In this document: in pieces, positions 10,026 through 21,480 of the stretch
How the letters are laid out: every line of letters begins with the position of its first letter
Position numbering within the stretch: position 1 is the stretch's first letter
NCBI GenBank assembly: GCA_003013855.2
Contig: ML058439.1
Location: forward strand, 620,001 to 684,000
Direction: 5' to 3'
DNA from: Liriodendron chinense
Lineage: Eukaryota > Streptophyta > Magnoliopsida > Magnoliales > Magnoliaceae
Length of the DNA stretch: 64,000 nucleotides
Position numbers and translations under genes: made by a program
The notes under the pieces: model-generated
Told to the model about the DNA's origin: nothing
Seen by the model: the letters and a program-made list of their open reading frames with translations, nothing else
The model's database searches: none

Positions 10026-11630
10026 GCCACAAGTAAATCTCCAATGAACCACACCACAAGAATGACATTATAATGGCATTAAACATCACTATGGACTCCA
10101 ACGAGATTTCAATGGTAGGAATTTCTCTACCGCCTTTTCCTTTAGTGCGGCTCATTTGAGTCTTGGATCCAGATCATTTTAGGAGTTTCGTATTCTATAG
10201 GAGGAAGAGCTGAAGACAAAGTATGGAGGACTTCGACCCAAGTTACCTCCAATCCAAGTAACTATCGTTTCTCTTGCTTGTAGATTGGTTTCAGTGATGC
10301 TGACTACATTTATATGCTTATCAGTTTTGGATTTCTATTTTCATTTTCAGATCACAGATGAGGGTCTGTAAAGGTTGGTGAAAGTTTAACGCTCTTCACC
10401 AATGCGGAAGTGGTTAACAAAGCCCAAAATTAAGGTACCATTTGGTTGACAGCCCTGAAATAATTTTCTGAAGAAAGCATATCTGTGGAACTGACGTTGT
10501 AGGGTATCAGTTCTTGAAAGTTGATTTTATGTAGAATGGCATTTGGTTGAGACTGTTTTAATTCCTTTTCCCCTTACAATGTTGTTTGGATGTTAGCATC
10601 TGATTTTTTATTTAATGAAAAGATTGCGGTAGGATAATGAGGATGATGAGCATGCGGTGGGCCTTGTATCATATTGCATTCAATAGTATGGCGAGGATGA
10701 TCATTTGGGCATCATAATTATCATCATTTGAGCACAATCATGAAGGTACCTTTATCTCCTACAATCTTAACATTCTTCCTTCCTTGATGATTTGAAATAG
10801 GGCTGCATCCATTTGGCCAGGTAAATTGAATTGCAAACATCCCATGGAACTACAGTTACGTTTGCTCTTTTGGCCTTTTATGTAATTTATTCTTTGATGG
10901 TCTTAACTATCTAACCTTTATTGATGAAATCAAGGCTACCATAGGAAAGCCAAATGATTTGAGTTGTGAATTTTTTTTTATCTAATTAAGGAGGAAATGA
11001 TGGAAGTTAACTATGTTACCTTGAACTTGAAGCTAAGTAACATGAATACAAATGCTAACAGGGGAATCGAAATTTAATAAGTGAAATTCGATGTGATAGT
11101 GCAGCCAAACGCACTCAACAGTGCCATTTTGGATTTGGAGCGAGAATGTGAAGGTATATACATGCATCTCTAAGGGTGCATTTGGAGCACTTATTAATGT
11201 ACTGCAGTTATTAGTGTAATGAAGTGGAAATAACCAGATTGAAAACTTGTTAGCATTCATATCCGGGATTTCTCGGTTCTGAGCTGTAATTCTATCAATT
11301 TCAATTTGGACTTGAAAAAACAAGCCAAAGCCAATAACTTGGTATAAGGCTTCAATGACGATGATGATGACTGGAAAAAACAAAAAAAGAGTTGTTGAGA
11401 TATGAGGCCATCTCCTAGGGAAGCATTTTTAACCTTTGTAATTATTCGCTCTATCTGTTTGATGCTTAGCACAAGATGTTGTAATTATTCCTCTTCGGCA
11501 TGTTGCGTTTGAGGAAATTTATTTATTTTTCTAATGAAATATACGTGGTGCTTCATTGTCTTTTGTTGTTGTTTTTCCTTTTTTGTTCTTACATTATAAT
11601 ACTGATACTCTTTATGTTTTATATTCTGGA
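10026..11630. other. Gene-free stretch, possible small transposon remnants
   Basis: Near 10100-10190 there is a diverged copy of the dispersed repeat (cctttagtgcggctcatttg). At 10433 ggtaccatttggttgacag and at 11168 taagggtgcatttgg resemble ends of small inverted-repeat transposons. No supported ORF. Confidence 0.35.
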
Positions 11631-11637
11631 TTTTGCA

Positions 11638-11839
11638 GGTGGGCCAGTTGATGGATTTGCTAACGTATGAGGTGGAAGTAGCTATAAAGGAAAGATTAGA
11701 AATGAAGGCTAGCTTCACGTATGGTCAAGAGATTGGTTTCAATATTGGGAACAAAATAAAGCCTAGTTGCTCATTCTATGGAGAATGGTTCACTTCAATG
11801 TGTAAATTTGTAACAAATATTAATATTATTTTTCACTAG
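11638..11839 (+). CDS. Isolated exon-like ORF, unknown
   Basis: A tttgcag acceptor at 11638 is followed by a reading frame starting VGQLMDLLTYEVEVAIKERL and continuing through EMKASFTYGQEIGFNIGNKI to a stop at 11839. I do not recognise the family. Amphipathic, Lys/Glu-rich character is compatible with a real captured exon, but nothing else of the gene is seen. Confidence 0.2.
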
Positions 11840-11974
11840 AAATGTAAGGACTTTAAGTTTCATATATGATATGATTATGATTTGTTAGGTTTTAATTTTT
11901 TTTTTGTTTTAAATAATTTGGATGACTATCAGGTGCAATAGATTCAAAAATAAATTCAAACGTAGTAGGTGGGC

Positions 11975-12288
11975 GTTGAGAAAATTTAGCGACGGACCAA
12001 AACCGTCGCTAAAATTCCTAAATAAATGCGTCGCCCATAAATTTAACGACGGACCAATATACGTGGCAACAATTGTTTACGACGGACCGATATCCGTCGC
12101 TAAATCCGTCGCTTTACATAATTTAGCGACGAACGTAATCCGTCGTTTAAAAGCGACGGACATAATTCGTCGTTTAGAATTTGCCACATAATAAACTGCG
12201 ACGGCCCATGCGACGGACCAAGTTCGTCGCTAATATCGATTTACGACGGACTTGGTTCGTCGCAAAAATGCGATTTTGGCGTAGTGTT
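11975..12288 (+). mobile_element. CACTA-type transposon terminus with subterminal repeats (fragment)
   Basis: At least eight copies of a palindrome-forming motif (gcgacggaccaaaaccgtcgc, variants such as acgacggaccgatatccgtc and gcgacggaccaagttcgtcg) fill 11980-12275. The block ends ttttggcgtagtg at 12288, the complement of a CACTACGCC terminal inverted repeat. The other end with CACTACGCC is not visible upstream, so it is a truncated or deletion-derived element. Its subterminal motif (GCGACGGA) differs from that of the large CACTA at 45392 (CCGACGAA). Confidence 0.75.
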
Positions 12289-12910
12289 AACACCATCAGT
12301 GAGCAATGATTACATGTCTGGAAATACCTTGGTAATTTCACCATCACATCCCATCCCATCCCGCCCTTGATCAAATTCTTCCATTGGAAAAAAACATTGT
12401 ATCAAACGAATCGTGTGTTCGGTGGATCATGGCAGCAGGCCAGATTTCACAACTAATGCCAGTCACCTATATACATATGCAACTCGATGGTCACGTGTAA
12501 ATGGCACATATCGATCAATGGCGTGGATAAAACACATGCATCAACATGAGGCCCACAAATGTAGCGGATTTCAAAATTCAACAGAAATCTCACCGTATCT
12601 GTTTCTAGGACTACATTATCCTTCCTGCAGTTTCTAAAGGCCATCATGGAATTTGCATGGGACCCAATGCAATTCCATACCCCCTAATCCCACCTAATAC
12701 CAAGTCCCAAATAGACCCTTAGATCCAAAACGCAAGTTCTCCACACCACAACAAACAATGAGAATGGAAATGCCCACTGTCAATGCCTTCCCGGAGCCCA
12801 TCAAGATGCTTATATGCCATCAAACTGTTTATCTGCTTATTCTCACTGTGGTGAACCGAAAATCCAAATATTAATTAGCCTGATCTGCAATTTTTATGGC
12901 CTCATGAAAG
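12289..12910. other. Gene-free stretch downstream of the receptor-kinase pseudogene
   Basis: Searched by eye on the minus strand for the missing C-terminal kinase exon; not found. The string ccaaatagacccttag at 12708 partly mirrors the 11168 sequence. Confidence 0.4.
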
Positions 12911-12914
12911 TTTC

Positions 12915-13110
12915 AATGGTGAGTGTTTAATCCCCACTGTCCATGTGACTTGAGTCTTGGATCTGAATAATTATTAATATTTTTTCTTAATAATGATCGG
13001 GTTGCTTCCTAATATTGTAAGCTACCGAAACTAGTGGACAGAGTAATTTCTCACGGACATCAACGTGGTCCCATATACTCTCCACTCACAGGAACTAATT
13101 TCAGGGTGGT
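12915..13110 (+). repeat. Dispersed repeat family copy 2
   Basis: Shares tttcaatggtgagtgttt, cttgagtcttggatctg, ttgtaagctaccgaaac and gacagagtaatttctcac with the copies at 9500 and 10100, in the same order. Confidence 0.5.
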
Positions 13111-13189
13111 GGGTCACACTCACAGGCAATTCATGACACACAGATATATAAAAATAAAGCAAATTAAAGAAAATATATGAACATCTTAC

Positions 13190-15573
13190 CTGGAGTGATG
13201 TACCCAATAGATCCCTTCAACCCAAGCGAGCTGGTTTGAGCAACCTCAGATAGGAACTTCGCTAATCCAAAGTCACCCACATGAGCAACCATATCGTCAT
13301 CAAGAAGAATGTTTCTTGGTTTTAAATCACGATGAACGATTGGTACTTGGCAGTGGTGGTGTAGATAATCTAGTGCAGAAGCCACATCAATAGCTATATT
13401 TAGCCTTTGAATAAAGTTTAAATTCCTCCTTGGCTAGTCATGCCCATCTATGTGCAACCACTTGTCTAGACTTCCATTCGCCGCGTACTCAAAAACCAAA
13501 GCCTTGAATTCATTGCCCTGAAAATCAATGCTTGAGCAACAAGTTAAGATTTTCATTAGATTCCGATGCCTAATGTTTCTCAAGGCTTGCCATTCCGCTA
13601 TGAAGCTCCTTAGAGCTCCTTGCTGCTGAAGGTTGAGGACTTTCACTGCGATAACCATTCCATCTCCATCTAGTCTCCCTTTAAAAACAGAACCAAAACT
13701 CCCAGTGCCAATCAAATTTGCAGAAGAGAAGCCATCTGTCACTTTAAAGAGCTCCGCATATGATATGTTCATTAAAGGATCATCCACAGTTGGCACAGCA
13801 AGAGGTTCCCGTCTCAACTTTCTTACCCACTAAAGAGTGGTAAAGAAGCATGATAACGAAATAAGAAACAGGACAACACCTGCAGTCGCTGAGATTTTCA
13901 CTTTTGAAGCAAGAGAAATCCCCCGTTTATTGGAAGCTTGGCTATAGCATGGAGGCAATTTTAATTCTTGAATGCCCCCACAGAGCTTCCTATTTCCGAG
14001 CACTGAGACTTGACTGGCATTTCCAAAGACCCCTGTTTTTGGTAATTCACCCTCGAAATGATTGAAAGGTAGATTTAGATGTTGCAGAGTCAGATTCTCT
14101 AGATATTTTGGAATCTTCCCAGACAAATTGTTACGCGAAAGATCCAGGAATTGAAGGCCTCTTAGAGTACTAAGTATTGGAGGAATTGATCCTTGAAAGA
14201 AGTTCCCATCCAACGCGAGATACTCTAGGCTGAGACAATTGCCTAGCCAGCTTGGAATTTCACCAGACAGTTTGTTATTAGAAACAGTGAAGTTTCCAAG
14301 AGCTTGCAAATAATTGGCTTCTAGTGGCAGATAACCGTTAAAAGAGTTATTTTCTACATGGAGTTGAATCAAAGAGGGAAAGCTGAAAAGTTGTTTGGGT
14401 AAGCTACCGCTAAGATTATTGTTATGGAGGTATATGAATTGCATGTATGTACAGTTTCCAAGACTTGAAGGTACGCTCCCCGATAGATTGTTTCCAAATA
14501 AAGAGAGTTTGTGCAAGCGAGTGATGTTGCCCAAGGAAGACAGAATTTTTCCTGATAATTCGTTGATACTGAAGAAAAGCTCCTCCACCATGTTAAGCCT
14601 CCCAATACAAACGGGAATAGAACTTGTTAAAAAGTTCTCTTTAATACTCAACGCTGTTAGGCCGAAAAGGTTTTGAATCCCAGATGGGATGCTTCCGAAT
14701 ATCCTGTTACTTCCCAAAAATAACCATGTCAGCTGGGTCGAAAGATTAGCCACGGAATCAGACAACACACCGCTGAGACGGTTACCGTTTACAGCTAGGA
14801 CTTGTAAGCGACTGCAATTGGTCAAAGAATTGAGAAATCTCAAGTCATGACCTTTCCCAATTCCAAGTCGATTGCTGCTGAAAGATAACTTAGTGAGATC
14901 CTTCAGGCTTCCAAGATTCATAGGCACGGATCCACAAAGCTATTACTCCCAAATGAAATGAGTACAAGTCCTGAAGCATTGGACAATGAAATCGGTACAG
15001 GTCCTGTGAATTGGTTTTCTGAGACGTAGAGATTTTGGAGATTAGGAAGAGTGAGGCCTAAGTTAGATAGAAGATTTCCATGCAATCTGTTTTGTCCCAT
15101 GTCCAAAATGTTAATAGAGGAGAGATTGTATAGGGGTAGTGGAATCCTACCTGACAGTTTATTATCATTAATGCCAAACTTCTCTAAGCTTACCAACCGG
15201 CAAAGGTCTTCTGGGATGTTGCCCTCCAGACTATTTATTGAGAGAGCAAGAAAAGTGAGAGACGAAAGGTTTCCAAGTGAAGGTGGGATGCTTCCTGTAA
15301 GATTGTTGTGACCAAGGTTTAAAAGAGTGAGCTTCAATAGAGAGCCAAGGTCGCGTGGAATCCTCCCTCCGAGCTGATTCCCATAAAGATTAAGGACTTT
15401 AAGTTCCGAACAGTGGGTCAGATTTGCTGGAATTTCTCCAGTGAATGTGTTCTGGCTAAGTTTGAGATACTGCAAACGGAACAAACGGCCAATCTCTTCA
15501 GGAACTGCACTATGGAAGCTGTTGTTTGTGAGATCGATTATTCTGAGGAAGGTGAGGTTTGCTATGTAGGTAG
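13190..15573 (-). pseudogene. LRR receptor-like kinase (subfamily XII, Xa21/EFR-like), main part; pseudogene
   Basis: Minus-strand reading gives about 20 LRRs of the plant xxLxxLxLxxNxLxGxIP type (15573 to about 14010), a juxtamembrane Cys pair (KLCGGIQELKLPPC), a membrane helix (VVLFLISLSCFF, near 13850) and the start of a kinase: GTGSFGSVFKG loop, AVKVL lysine, HRDLKPRN catalytic loop (RD type), DFG in VGDFGLAKF. The exon ends at 13190 at a CCAG/GTAAG donor within the activation segment (GYITP), the usual intron site in this subfamily; the second kinase exon is missing. Lesions: 1-base deletion near 14931 (between two LRR frames), TAG in the juxtamembrane region at 13830-13832, and TAG after LHIDGHD at 13434-13436. 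Family role: surface immune receptor for microbial patterns. The 5' part is at 21181-21476, beyond an inserted retrotransposon. Confidence 0.93.
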
Positions 15574-15578
15574 ATATG
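15574..15578. repeat. Target-site duplication (atatg), left copy
   Basis: Identical to 21176-21180 and directly flanks the TG...CA ends of the Ty3/gypsy element. Confidence 0.95.
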
Positions 15579-16265
15579 TGACGCAAGGAGGACGTGGTAG
15601 GTCGATCACCGTCTCCCTAACCGATAATTTCTCGAATCTACGAGAAGAAAGAAAAGATAAAAAAGAGGAATTTAATTCCAAATAATTGTTTATTGAAGAT
15701 TGAATGAATGAAAATGAAATTACAATGCATATAAATAGGAAACTAAACCCTATGCAAAGTATCAGACTCCAACTCCAACTTAAACTCGTATAAAACGCAA
15801 CTTACTATAAATAGTAAACTTACTATTTATAGAAGTCGTTCAATCCTACTAGAACTCTTGGTTTTCAGCCAAAAATAGAAAGTTATCAAACGGCCTCAAC
15901 CATGTTGCTCTACAAAATATTCTAAGCCCTTTTCATGTTGGGCACTAACTCTAAAACCCTACAAATGCAAAGTTATGATCGAATTAAAACTTACTATACA
16001 TAGTACAACTGAAAATAAACTAGCCTAATGACCGTCGATACGGTCGATTCTCGCGATTCCGGCTTGGGCAACCTGGCGTAGCGGGGTTGGTTGGCTAAAC
16101 CAGCTCAAGCTACCCCAAATTGATATATTATACGTCCCGTAACTCATTCCGGATTGTGAGATATGGCCGATTTACGGTCCTGACGGTCCGGATCACTTTC
16201 GACCCCGACCGGTCTTCTTTTGCTCCATCTGGACCATGAAATAGTCAGCGACCCGTTCTACATCA
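15579..16265 (-). repeat. 3' LTR of the gypsy element
   Basis: About 687 bp; plus-strand ends tgacgc and ctacatca, so the element-sense LTR is TGATGTAG...GCGTCA. Contains the C-terminal 73 bp of pol. Confidence 0.95.
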
Positions 16266-19200
16266 GTCTCCTCCACTTCGAAAGAACTCGACCCCGAGTT
16301 CTCGTCCAGCTTTGGTTCATGATATTCGTACAGATCTGCCACGTTGAAAGTCCTTGAAATCTCCATGTCATCCGGAAGATCAACAACGTAGGCATTGTCA
16401 TTGATCTTGCGAATGATCGGTACCGGTCCAATCTTCTTGTGTTTCAACTTGTTGTAGGTCCCAGTAGGAAATCGCTCTTTACGTAGGTGGACCATCACCT
16501 GATCACCTATTTCGAACACTTTGGCGCGCCGATGCTTGTCGGCCGCTTCTTTGTACTTCTCGTTCGAAGCCTGTAATTTGTTGCACACGTCTGCATGTAT
16601 GTCCATGATTCGGTCTGCCATATGTTCAGCTGTAATGCACATGCCCGGAAGCTTGGGCAGGGGAACCAAATCGAGTGTGTGACGAGGCACGCACCCATAA
16701 ACAATCTAGAACGGAGATTTTCCTGTCGATCGGTTTACCATGTTGTTGAACGCAAACTCTGCTTGAGCCAGGGCCATGTCCCACTGCTTCGGTTTGTCAC
16801 CTGAAAGGCAACGGATGAGATTCCCCAATGTGCGGTTGACGACCTCAGTCTGCCCATCTGTTTGTGGATGATAAGCACTGATGAAGTGAAGTCGTGTACC
16901 GAACCGATTCCACAAGGCTCGCCAAAAGTGGCTAACGAACTTTGTGTCCTGGTCTGAAGTGATCGTCTTAGGAATCCCATATAGTCGCACAACCTCTCTG
17001 AAGAAAAGGTTCGCAACATGTATCGCATCAAAGGTCTTCTTGCACGGAATGAAGTGTGCCATCTTGGAGAATCGGTCTACCACCACGAACACTGAGTCCA
17101 TGCCGCGTTGTGTTCATGGGAGCCCTAATATAAAATCCATAGATAAATCCTCCCAAGGGGCATCTGGCACGGATAATGGCGTGTAAAGACCTCTATTTTG
17201 AGATTGTCCATTAGCGGTTTGACAAATATGACATCGTTGTACTGCCCTGCCAACATCACGAGCAAGTTACGGCCAGTAATACCGCTCTTCCACCATCGCT
17301 CGAGTCTTATCTCGTCCTAAATGACCGCCGAGGCCACCGCCATGCAGCTCGATAATAATTTTATCCCGTAACGAACTCTGCGGGATGCAAAGTCGATTTC
17401 CTTTGAAGAGGAAACCATCTTGAATTAGAAGGTCACTCGGGTGCCCCTCTTGGCACTTCTTCCATGCATCTGCAAAATCCTCGTCCTCGGCATAAAGTTC
17501 CTTGAGACAGTCGAATCCGATCACCTCATTGCTCACTGTAATAAGAAGGGATGCACGTCGGCTTAGTGCATCTGCCACCTTATTTTGCTGCCCTGATTTG
17601 TGTTTCAGAACGAACGTGAATTTCTGTAAAAACAAAATCCATCTAGCATGCATATGATTCACATTAGTCTGAGTATTGATAAATTTTAAGGCCTGATGAT
17701 CAGTGTACAGTATAAATTTTCTTTGAATAAGATAATGGCGCCAATGGCGCAGTGCCTGAACCACTGCATATAATTCAAGTTCATAGGTCGACCACTTCTG
17801 TCGTGCGTCGCTGAGTTTCTCACTGTAAAAGGCAACCGGCCTGCCCTCCTGAGAAAGGACTCCCCCAATGCCAACAATAGATGCGTCGCATTCTACCTCA
17901 AATAGCTTATCGAAATTAGGGAGTACCAGGACCGGGATAGTGGACAACCGATGTTTAATTTCTGCAAAGCTCTTCTCAGTCCCTTCGGTCCATTGAAACG
18001 GACCCTTCTTCATACAGTCGGTAATCGGCGCGACGATACTGCTGAAGTTCCACACAAATCGACGATAGAAGGTCGCCAACCCATGAAAACTTCGTACCTC
18101 ATGAATGTTTGTCGGAGCCGGCCAATCCCGAATAGCTCGAACTTTTTCTTCGTCCACTCGGATACCCGTGGACGACACAATGAACCCCAGAAATAATAAT
18201 TGATCAGTTAAGAAGCTACACTTTTTCAGATTTAAGTATAGCTTGTTGTCGGCCAACACTTGTAGCACTTTTCTGATGTGGTCATGTGCTTCGCTTCATC
18301 CTGACTGTATATTAGAATGTCGTCAAAGTAAATGACAACGAAACGGCCAATGAACGGCTTCAACACTTAGTTCATTAAATGCATGAAGGTGCTTGGTGCG
18401 TTGGTCAAACCGAAGGGCATAACCAGCCACTCATATAGCCCTTCCTTGGTCTTGAAGGCCGTTTTCCACTCGTCACCTGGCCTAATACGGATTTGATGGT
18501 ATCCACTCCGTAAGTCCAGTTTTGTGAACACCTTGGAGCCCTCGAGCATGTCTAGCATGTCATCTAACCGCGGTATTGGAAATCGATATTTAACTGTTAT
18601 TTTATTAATCACGCGGCTATCGATGCACATACGCCATGTTCCGTCCTTCTTTGGGGTAAGGAGTACTGGAACGGCACACGGGCTCATGCTCTCTTTAATA
18701 AGACCCTTACGGATCAGTTCCTCCACCTGTCCCTGTAGAATTTCACACTCTTTCGGACTCATCCGATAGTGCGGTCGGTTGGGTAGACTGGACCCTAGGA
18801 TAAGGTCGATGTGATGTTGTTTGTCTCGCATGGGAGGCAACTCATCAGGTAACTCTCCAGGCCAAGTACTTCGAAATTCTTCAAGCAGCGGTTTAAGGCG
18901 TTGAGGAATATTAGAGGATCCTGGCTCTTCGCCTTTTACCATAACGGCATAAATCTCGCCCGTTTCCTTTGATTCCTTAACAAACTTGTGAATGGTAAGG
19001 AGAGAGTTCCCCTCCACTTTAGAAGCTTCAGGGTGTTTGTCTGGTGTCATAGGTGCCAAAATAATTTTCCGACCATCCTTGGTGAACATGTATATGTTTT
19101 CCCGTCCACTGTGGGTCACATCTTGATCCGATTGCCATGGCCGCTCAAGTAACATGTGGCAGGCTTCCATGTTAACCACATCACAGAGGACCTTGTCCTT

Positions 19201-19269
19201 ATAGCTTTTACCAATGGAAAACGAGATAATGCATTGATTAGTTACCTTGGTTTCATTCACCTTCTTGAT
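16193..19269 (-). pseudogene. Gypsy pol (RT, RNase H, integrase), decayed
   Basis: From the N side: linker ([13 protein letters not shown]), reverse transcriptase with [12 protein letters not shown] and the catalytic YFDD near 18320, RNase H ([23 protein letters not shown]), integrase HHCC finger ([14 protein letters not shown] then CHICQ), integrase core with its Asp-Asp-Glu residues in [20 protein letters not shown] and [13 protein letters not shown], and a C-terminal domain ending KKTGRGRK at 16193. Breaks: TAA at 18369 within RT, a 1-base indel near 18285 just after YFDD, TAA at 17264-17266, TGA near 17108 and TAG at 16706. At least three are what C-to-T change of CAA or CGA codons would give. 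It cannot make a working polyprotein. Confidence 0.93.
16266..16279 (-). other. Polypurine tract of the gypsy element
   Basis: Minus strand reads gaagtggaggagac directly before the 3' LTR TG. It lies inside the pol frame. Confidence 0.7.
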
Positions 19270-20459
19270 CTAACCGATAGAGTAAGGGGTAGGGTGCTTC
19301 GTCATAGGTAGATGTAACTTATCCACCATAATTCTCGAGACAATATTTTTGCTACTACCATTGTCTATGATCACGTCACAGATTTTGCCCTGCATGGTGC
19401 ACTTTGTACGAAAAATATTATGTCGTTGTGGGTGCACTTCCTTCCTGGGAGAGTAAAGTAGTCGTCTTAGTACTAGCGATTCCCCATGATCTTCAGTCAG
19501 CCAATTGACATCTTCTGTGTCCCCCTCTTCGGCCTGTTCCAATTCAGGGTTATCTTCTGTTGACTCACCTTCCACGCCGCCTTCATTCGTAGTTAAGTGT
19601 GCTATAGGGCGTTGAGGGCAAGCGTTCGACCAGTGACCTGGTTGGCCACAACGGAGACAATGATCTGGTCTTGGCCGACCATATGGGTTGGGGATCCTGC
19701 TGGAACCCGCTGTAGTGGGAGCTATACGTTGAGGTCTTAAGGAACCGCTTTCCCAGTCCCGGTTCGTGACCGAAGGAGGTTGAGGACGCCCTCCTATAGG
19801 CTCCTTGCCTTTGGCCAACGTTGTATCTTGAGTGGGTCCGGTGTTGGAATTTCGTGTTGCCGGATAGGGTCGAGCAGGGGGCCGTGACAACTGTGTTTCT
19901 GCTCGAGTGGCCAATTGGGTGGCCTCACTCAACGTCCAGACTGGATGCATCTGGACTCGATCCTGGATTGCAAATCGCAACCCACCAATGAATCGTGATA
20001 CTTGTTGTGCCTCTGATTCCGATAAATTATTCCGTGTAGCCAATCGTTGGAATTCTTCAAGATATTCGGAAACGGTTCGATTTCCCTGATGACAATTTTT
20101 ATATTGTTGGAACAAAATTTGTTCATAGTCGCTAGGGAGGAATCGAGCTCTCAGAAGCTGTCTCATCCGAGGCCATGTTCGGATGGGTGTCTTATTCTGA
20201 CGGGTGCGGGAAACCTGTAGATTTTCCCACCATGCTGAAGCATCGGATTTAAATTTATATGCAATTAGCTTTGGGCGCGTTGGGCTCGAAGAGGAGCTAG
20301 CGATGCTGCAATCTGGTCGAGGGTCGCCTGTATACCTTGCAGGATCAACCGGTTCTCCCGTCGTGCTGCTTCGAATGCTGCCTCGAAGGCTGTCGCCGTT
20401 AGATAGTCCCTTGGAGCACCGTCCTTAGGATGAGGATCCAACCCTTCATTAGAGCTCAT
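19270..20459 (-). pseudogene. Gypsy gag and protease, decayed
   Basis: Starts at the ATG 20459 (MSSNEGLDPHPKDG) just after the primer site. The frame stops at 20265; the usual gag segment leading to the SDASAWWENL block is missing, showing an internal deletion and frame change near 20270. From there gag continues (LLRARFLPSDYEQ, YLEEFQRLATRNNL), with one CCHC zinc knuckle (CLRCGQPGHWSNAC, about 19630-19670) and the aspartic protease motif IIDNGSSKNIV (near 19365). A TAG at 19270-19272 after PYSIG separates it from pol; a TGG-to-TAG change would explain it. Confidence 0.9.
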
Positions 20460-20480
20460 CGTCCTGAGGAAGAAACCTCT

Positions 20481-20492
20481 CTCTGATACCAA
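20481..20492 (-). other. Primer-binding site, initiator tRNA-Met
   Basis: Minus strand reads TGGTATCAGAGA, one base after the 5' LTR; it matches the tRNA-Met 3' end complement TGGTATCAGAGC for 11 of 12 bases. Confidence 0.9.
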
Positions 20493-20493
20493 T

Positions 20494-21175
20494 GACGCAA
20501 GGAGGACGTGGTAGGTCAATCACCGTCTCCCTAACCATTTCTCGAATCTACGAGAAGTAAGAAAAGATAAAAAAGAGGAATTTAATTCCAAATAATTGTT
20601 TATTGAAGATTGAATGAATGAAAACGAAATTACAATGCATATAAATAGGAAACTAAACCCTATGCAAAGTATCAGACTCCAACTCCAACTTAAACTCCTA
20701 TAAAACGCAACTTACTATAAATAGTAAACTTACTATTTATAGAAGTCGTTCAATCCTACTAGAACTCTTGGTTTTCGGCCAAAAATAGAAAGTTATTAAA
20801 CGGCCTCAACCACGTTGTTCTACGAAATATTCTAAGCCCTTTTCATGTTGGGCACTAACTCTAAAACCCTACAAATGCAAAGTTATGATCGAATTAAAAC
20901 TTACTATAAATAGTAAAACTGAAAATAAACTAGCCTAATGACCGTCGATACGGTCGATTCTCGCGATTCCGGCTTGGGCAACCCAGCATAGCAGGGTTGG
21001 TTGGCTAAACTAGCTCGAGCTACCCCAAATTGATATATTATACGTCCCGTAACTCATTCCGGATTGTGAGATATGGCCGATTTACGGTCCTGACGGTCCG
21101 GATCACTTTCGACCTCGACCGGTCTTCTTTTGCTCCATCTGGGCCATGAAATAGTTAGCGACCCGTTCTACATCA
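20494..21175 (-). repeat. 5' LTR of the gypsy element
   Basis: About 682 bp, nearly identical to the 3' LTR except for about 20 substitutions and a small deletion near 20538. A TATA-like ctataaatag in element sense is at 20742-20733. A reading that fuses LRR-gene sequence to the LTR-borne pol tail exists at 21103-21447 but is an accident of insertion. Confidence 0.95.
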
Positions 21176-21180
21176 ATATG
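21176..21180. repeat. Target-site duplication (atatg), right copy
   Basis: Matches 15574-15578. Confidence 0.95.
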
Positions 21181-21476
21181 GGGCCCACCAAGTTGTGGCC
21201 AGTGAGGTTCAATTTCGTCACCCTTTGAGGATGCCGGCTGCCACCGCATGTGACTCCTTGCCAGTGGCAGAAGTGGAGAGTATGGTTCCAAGAGCTCAAG
21301 GAATGGAGAGGATCGTCGGTTATCAGATGTTTGAAGTGTATCAAAGCAAGCCGATCCGTCTCGTTGGAGAAGATTGTTGCAGATCCCAACAACCATGGAA
21401 CATTCATGGAAAATAGAATGATGGTGTGAAAAGGAAATGACCAACATGCCCTTAGGCTCACTGGTGGGAGGTCCAT
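21181..21476 (-). pseudogene. LRR receptor-like kinase, 5' part (signal peptide and LRR N-cap)
   Basis: Minus-strand ORF from ATG 21476. A hydrophobic stretch (FHTIILFSMNVPWLLG) is a likely signal peptide; then ETDRLALIHFKHLI, SSWNHTLHFCHWQGVTC (the LRRNT-2 cysteine pattern) and VTKLNLTGHNLVGPI, the first LRR. The frame is broken by the retrotransposon. Removing the element and one atatg copy joins this frame directly to the STYIANLTFLR frame at 15573, so this is the same gene as 13190-15573. Confidence 0.93.
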
Positions 21477-21480
21477 TATT

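Larger units (their letters stand above)
15579..21175 (-). mobile_element. Ty3/gypsy LTR retrotransposon, complete but decayed, inserted in the LRR kinase
   Basis: 5597 bp with two LTRs, perfect 5-bp target duplication, initiator-Met-tRNA primer site and gag-protease-RT-RNase H-integrase order, all on the minus strand. Order protease-RT-RH-IN and the sequence flavour place it in Ty3/gypsy. The pol frame runs 73 bp into the 3' LTR, no classical chromodomain is seen after the integrase, and the tRNA-Met site fits; these traits suggest the CRM-type chromovirus branch, which I infer without a tree. LTRs differ at about 20 sites plus a small indel by hand count (about 3 percent), so the insertion is fairly young. 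The element is in the same orientation as the host gene. Confidence 0.95.

Noticed and set aside
11168..12723. Possible single transposon with ends taagggtgcatttgg and ccaaatagaccctta
   Set aside because: The ends match only partly, no direct target duplication is found, and a CACTA end lies between them.
21103..21447. ORF joining LRR upstream sequence to a KKTGRGRK tail
   Set aside because: A chance fusion across the insertion border: the tail is the pol end carried in the LTR, and the upstream part is in the wrong frame for the LRR gene.
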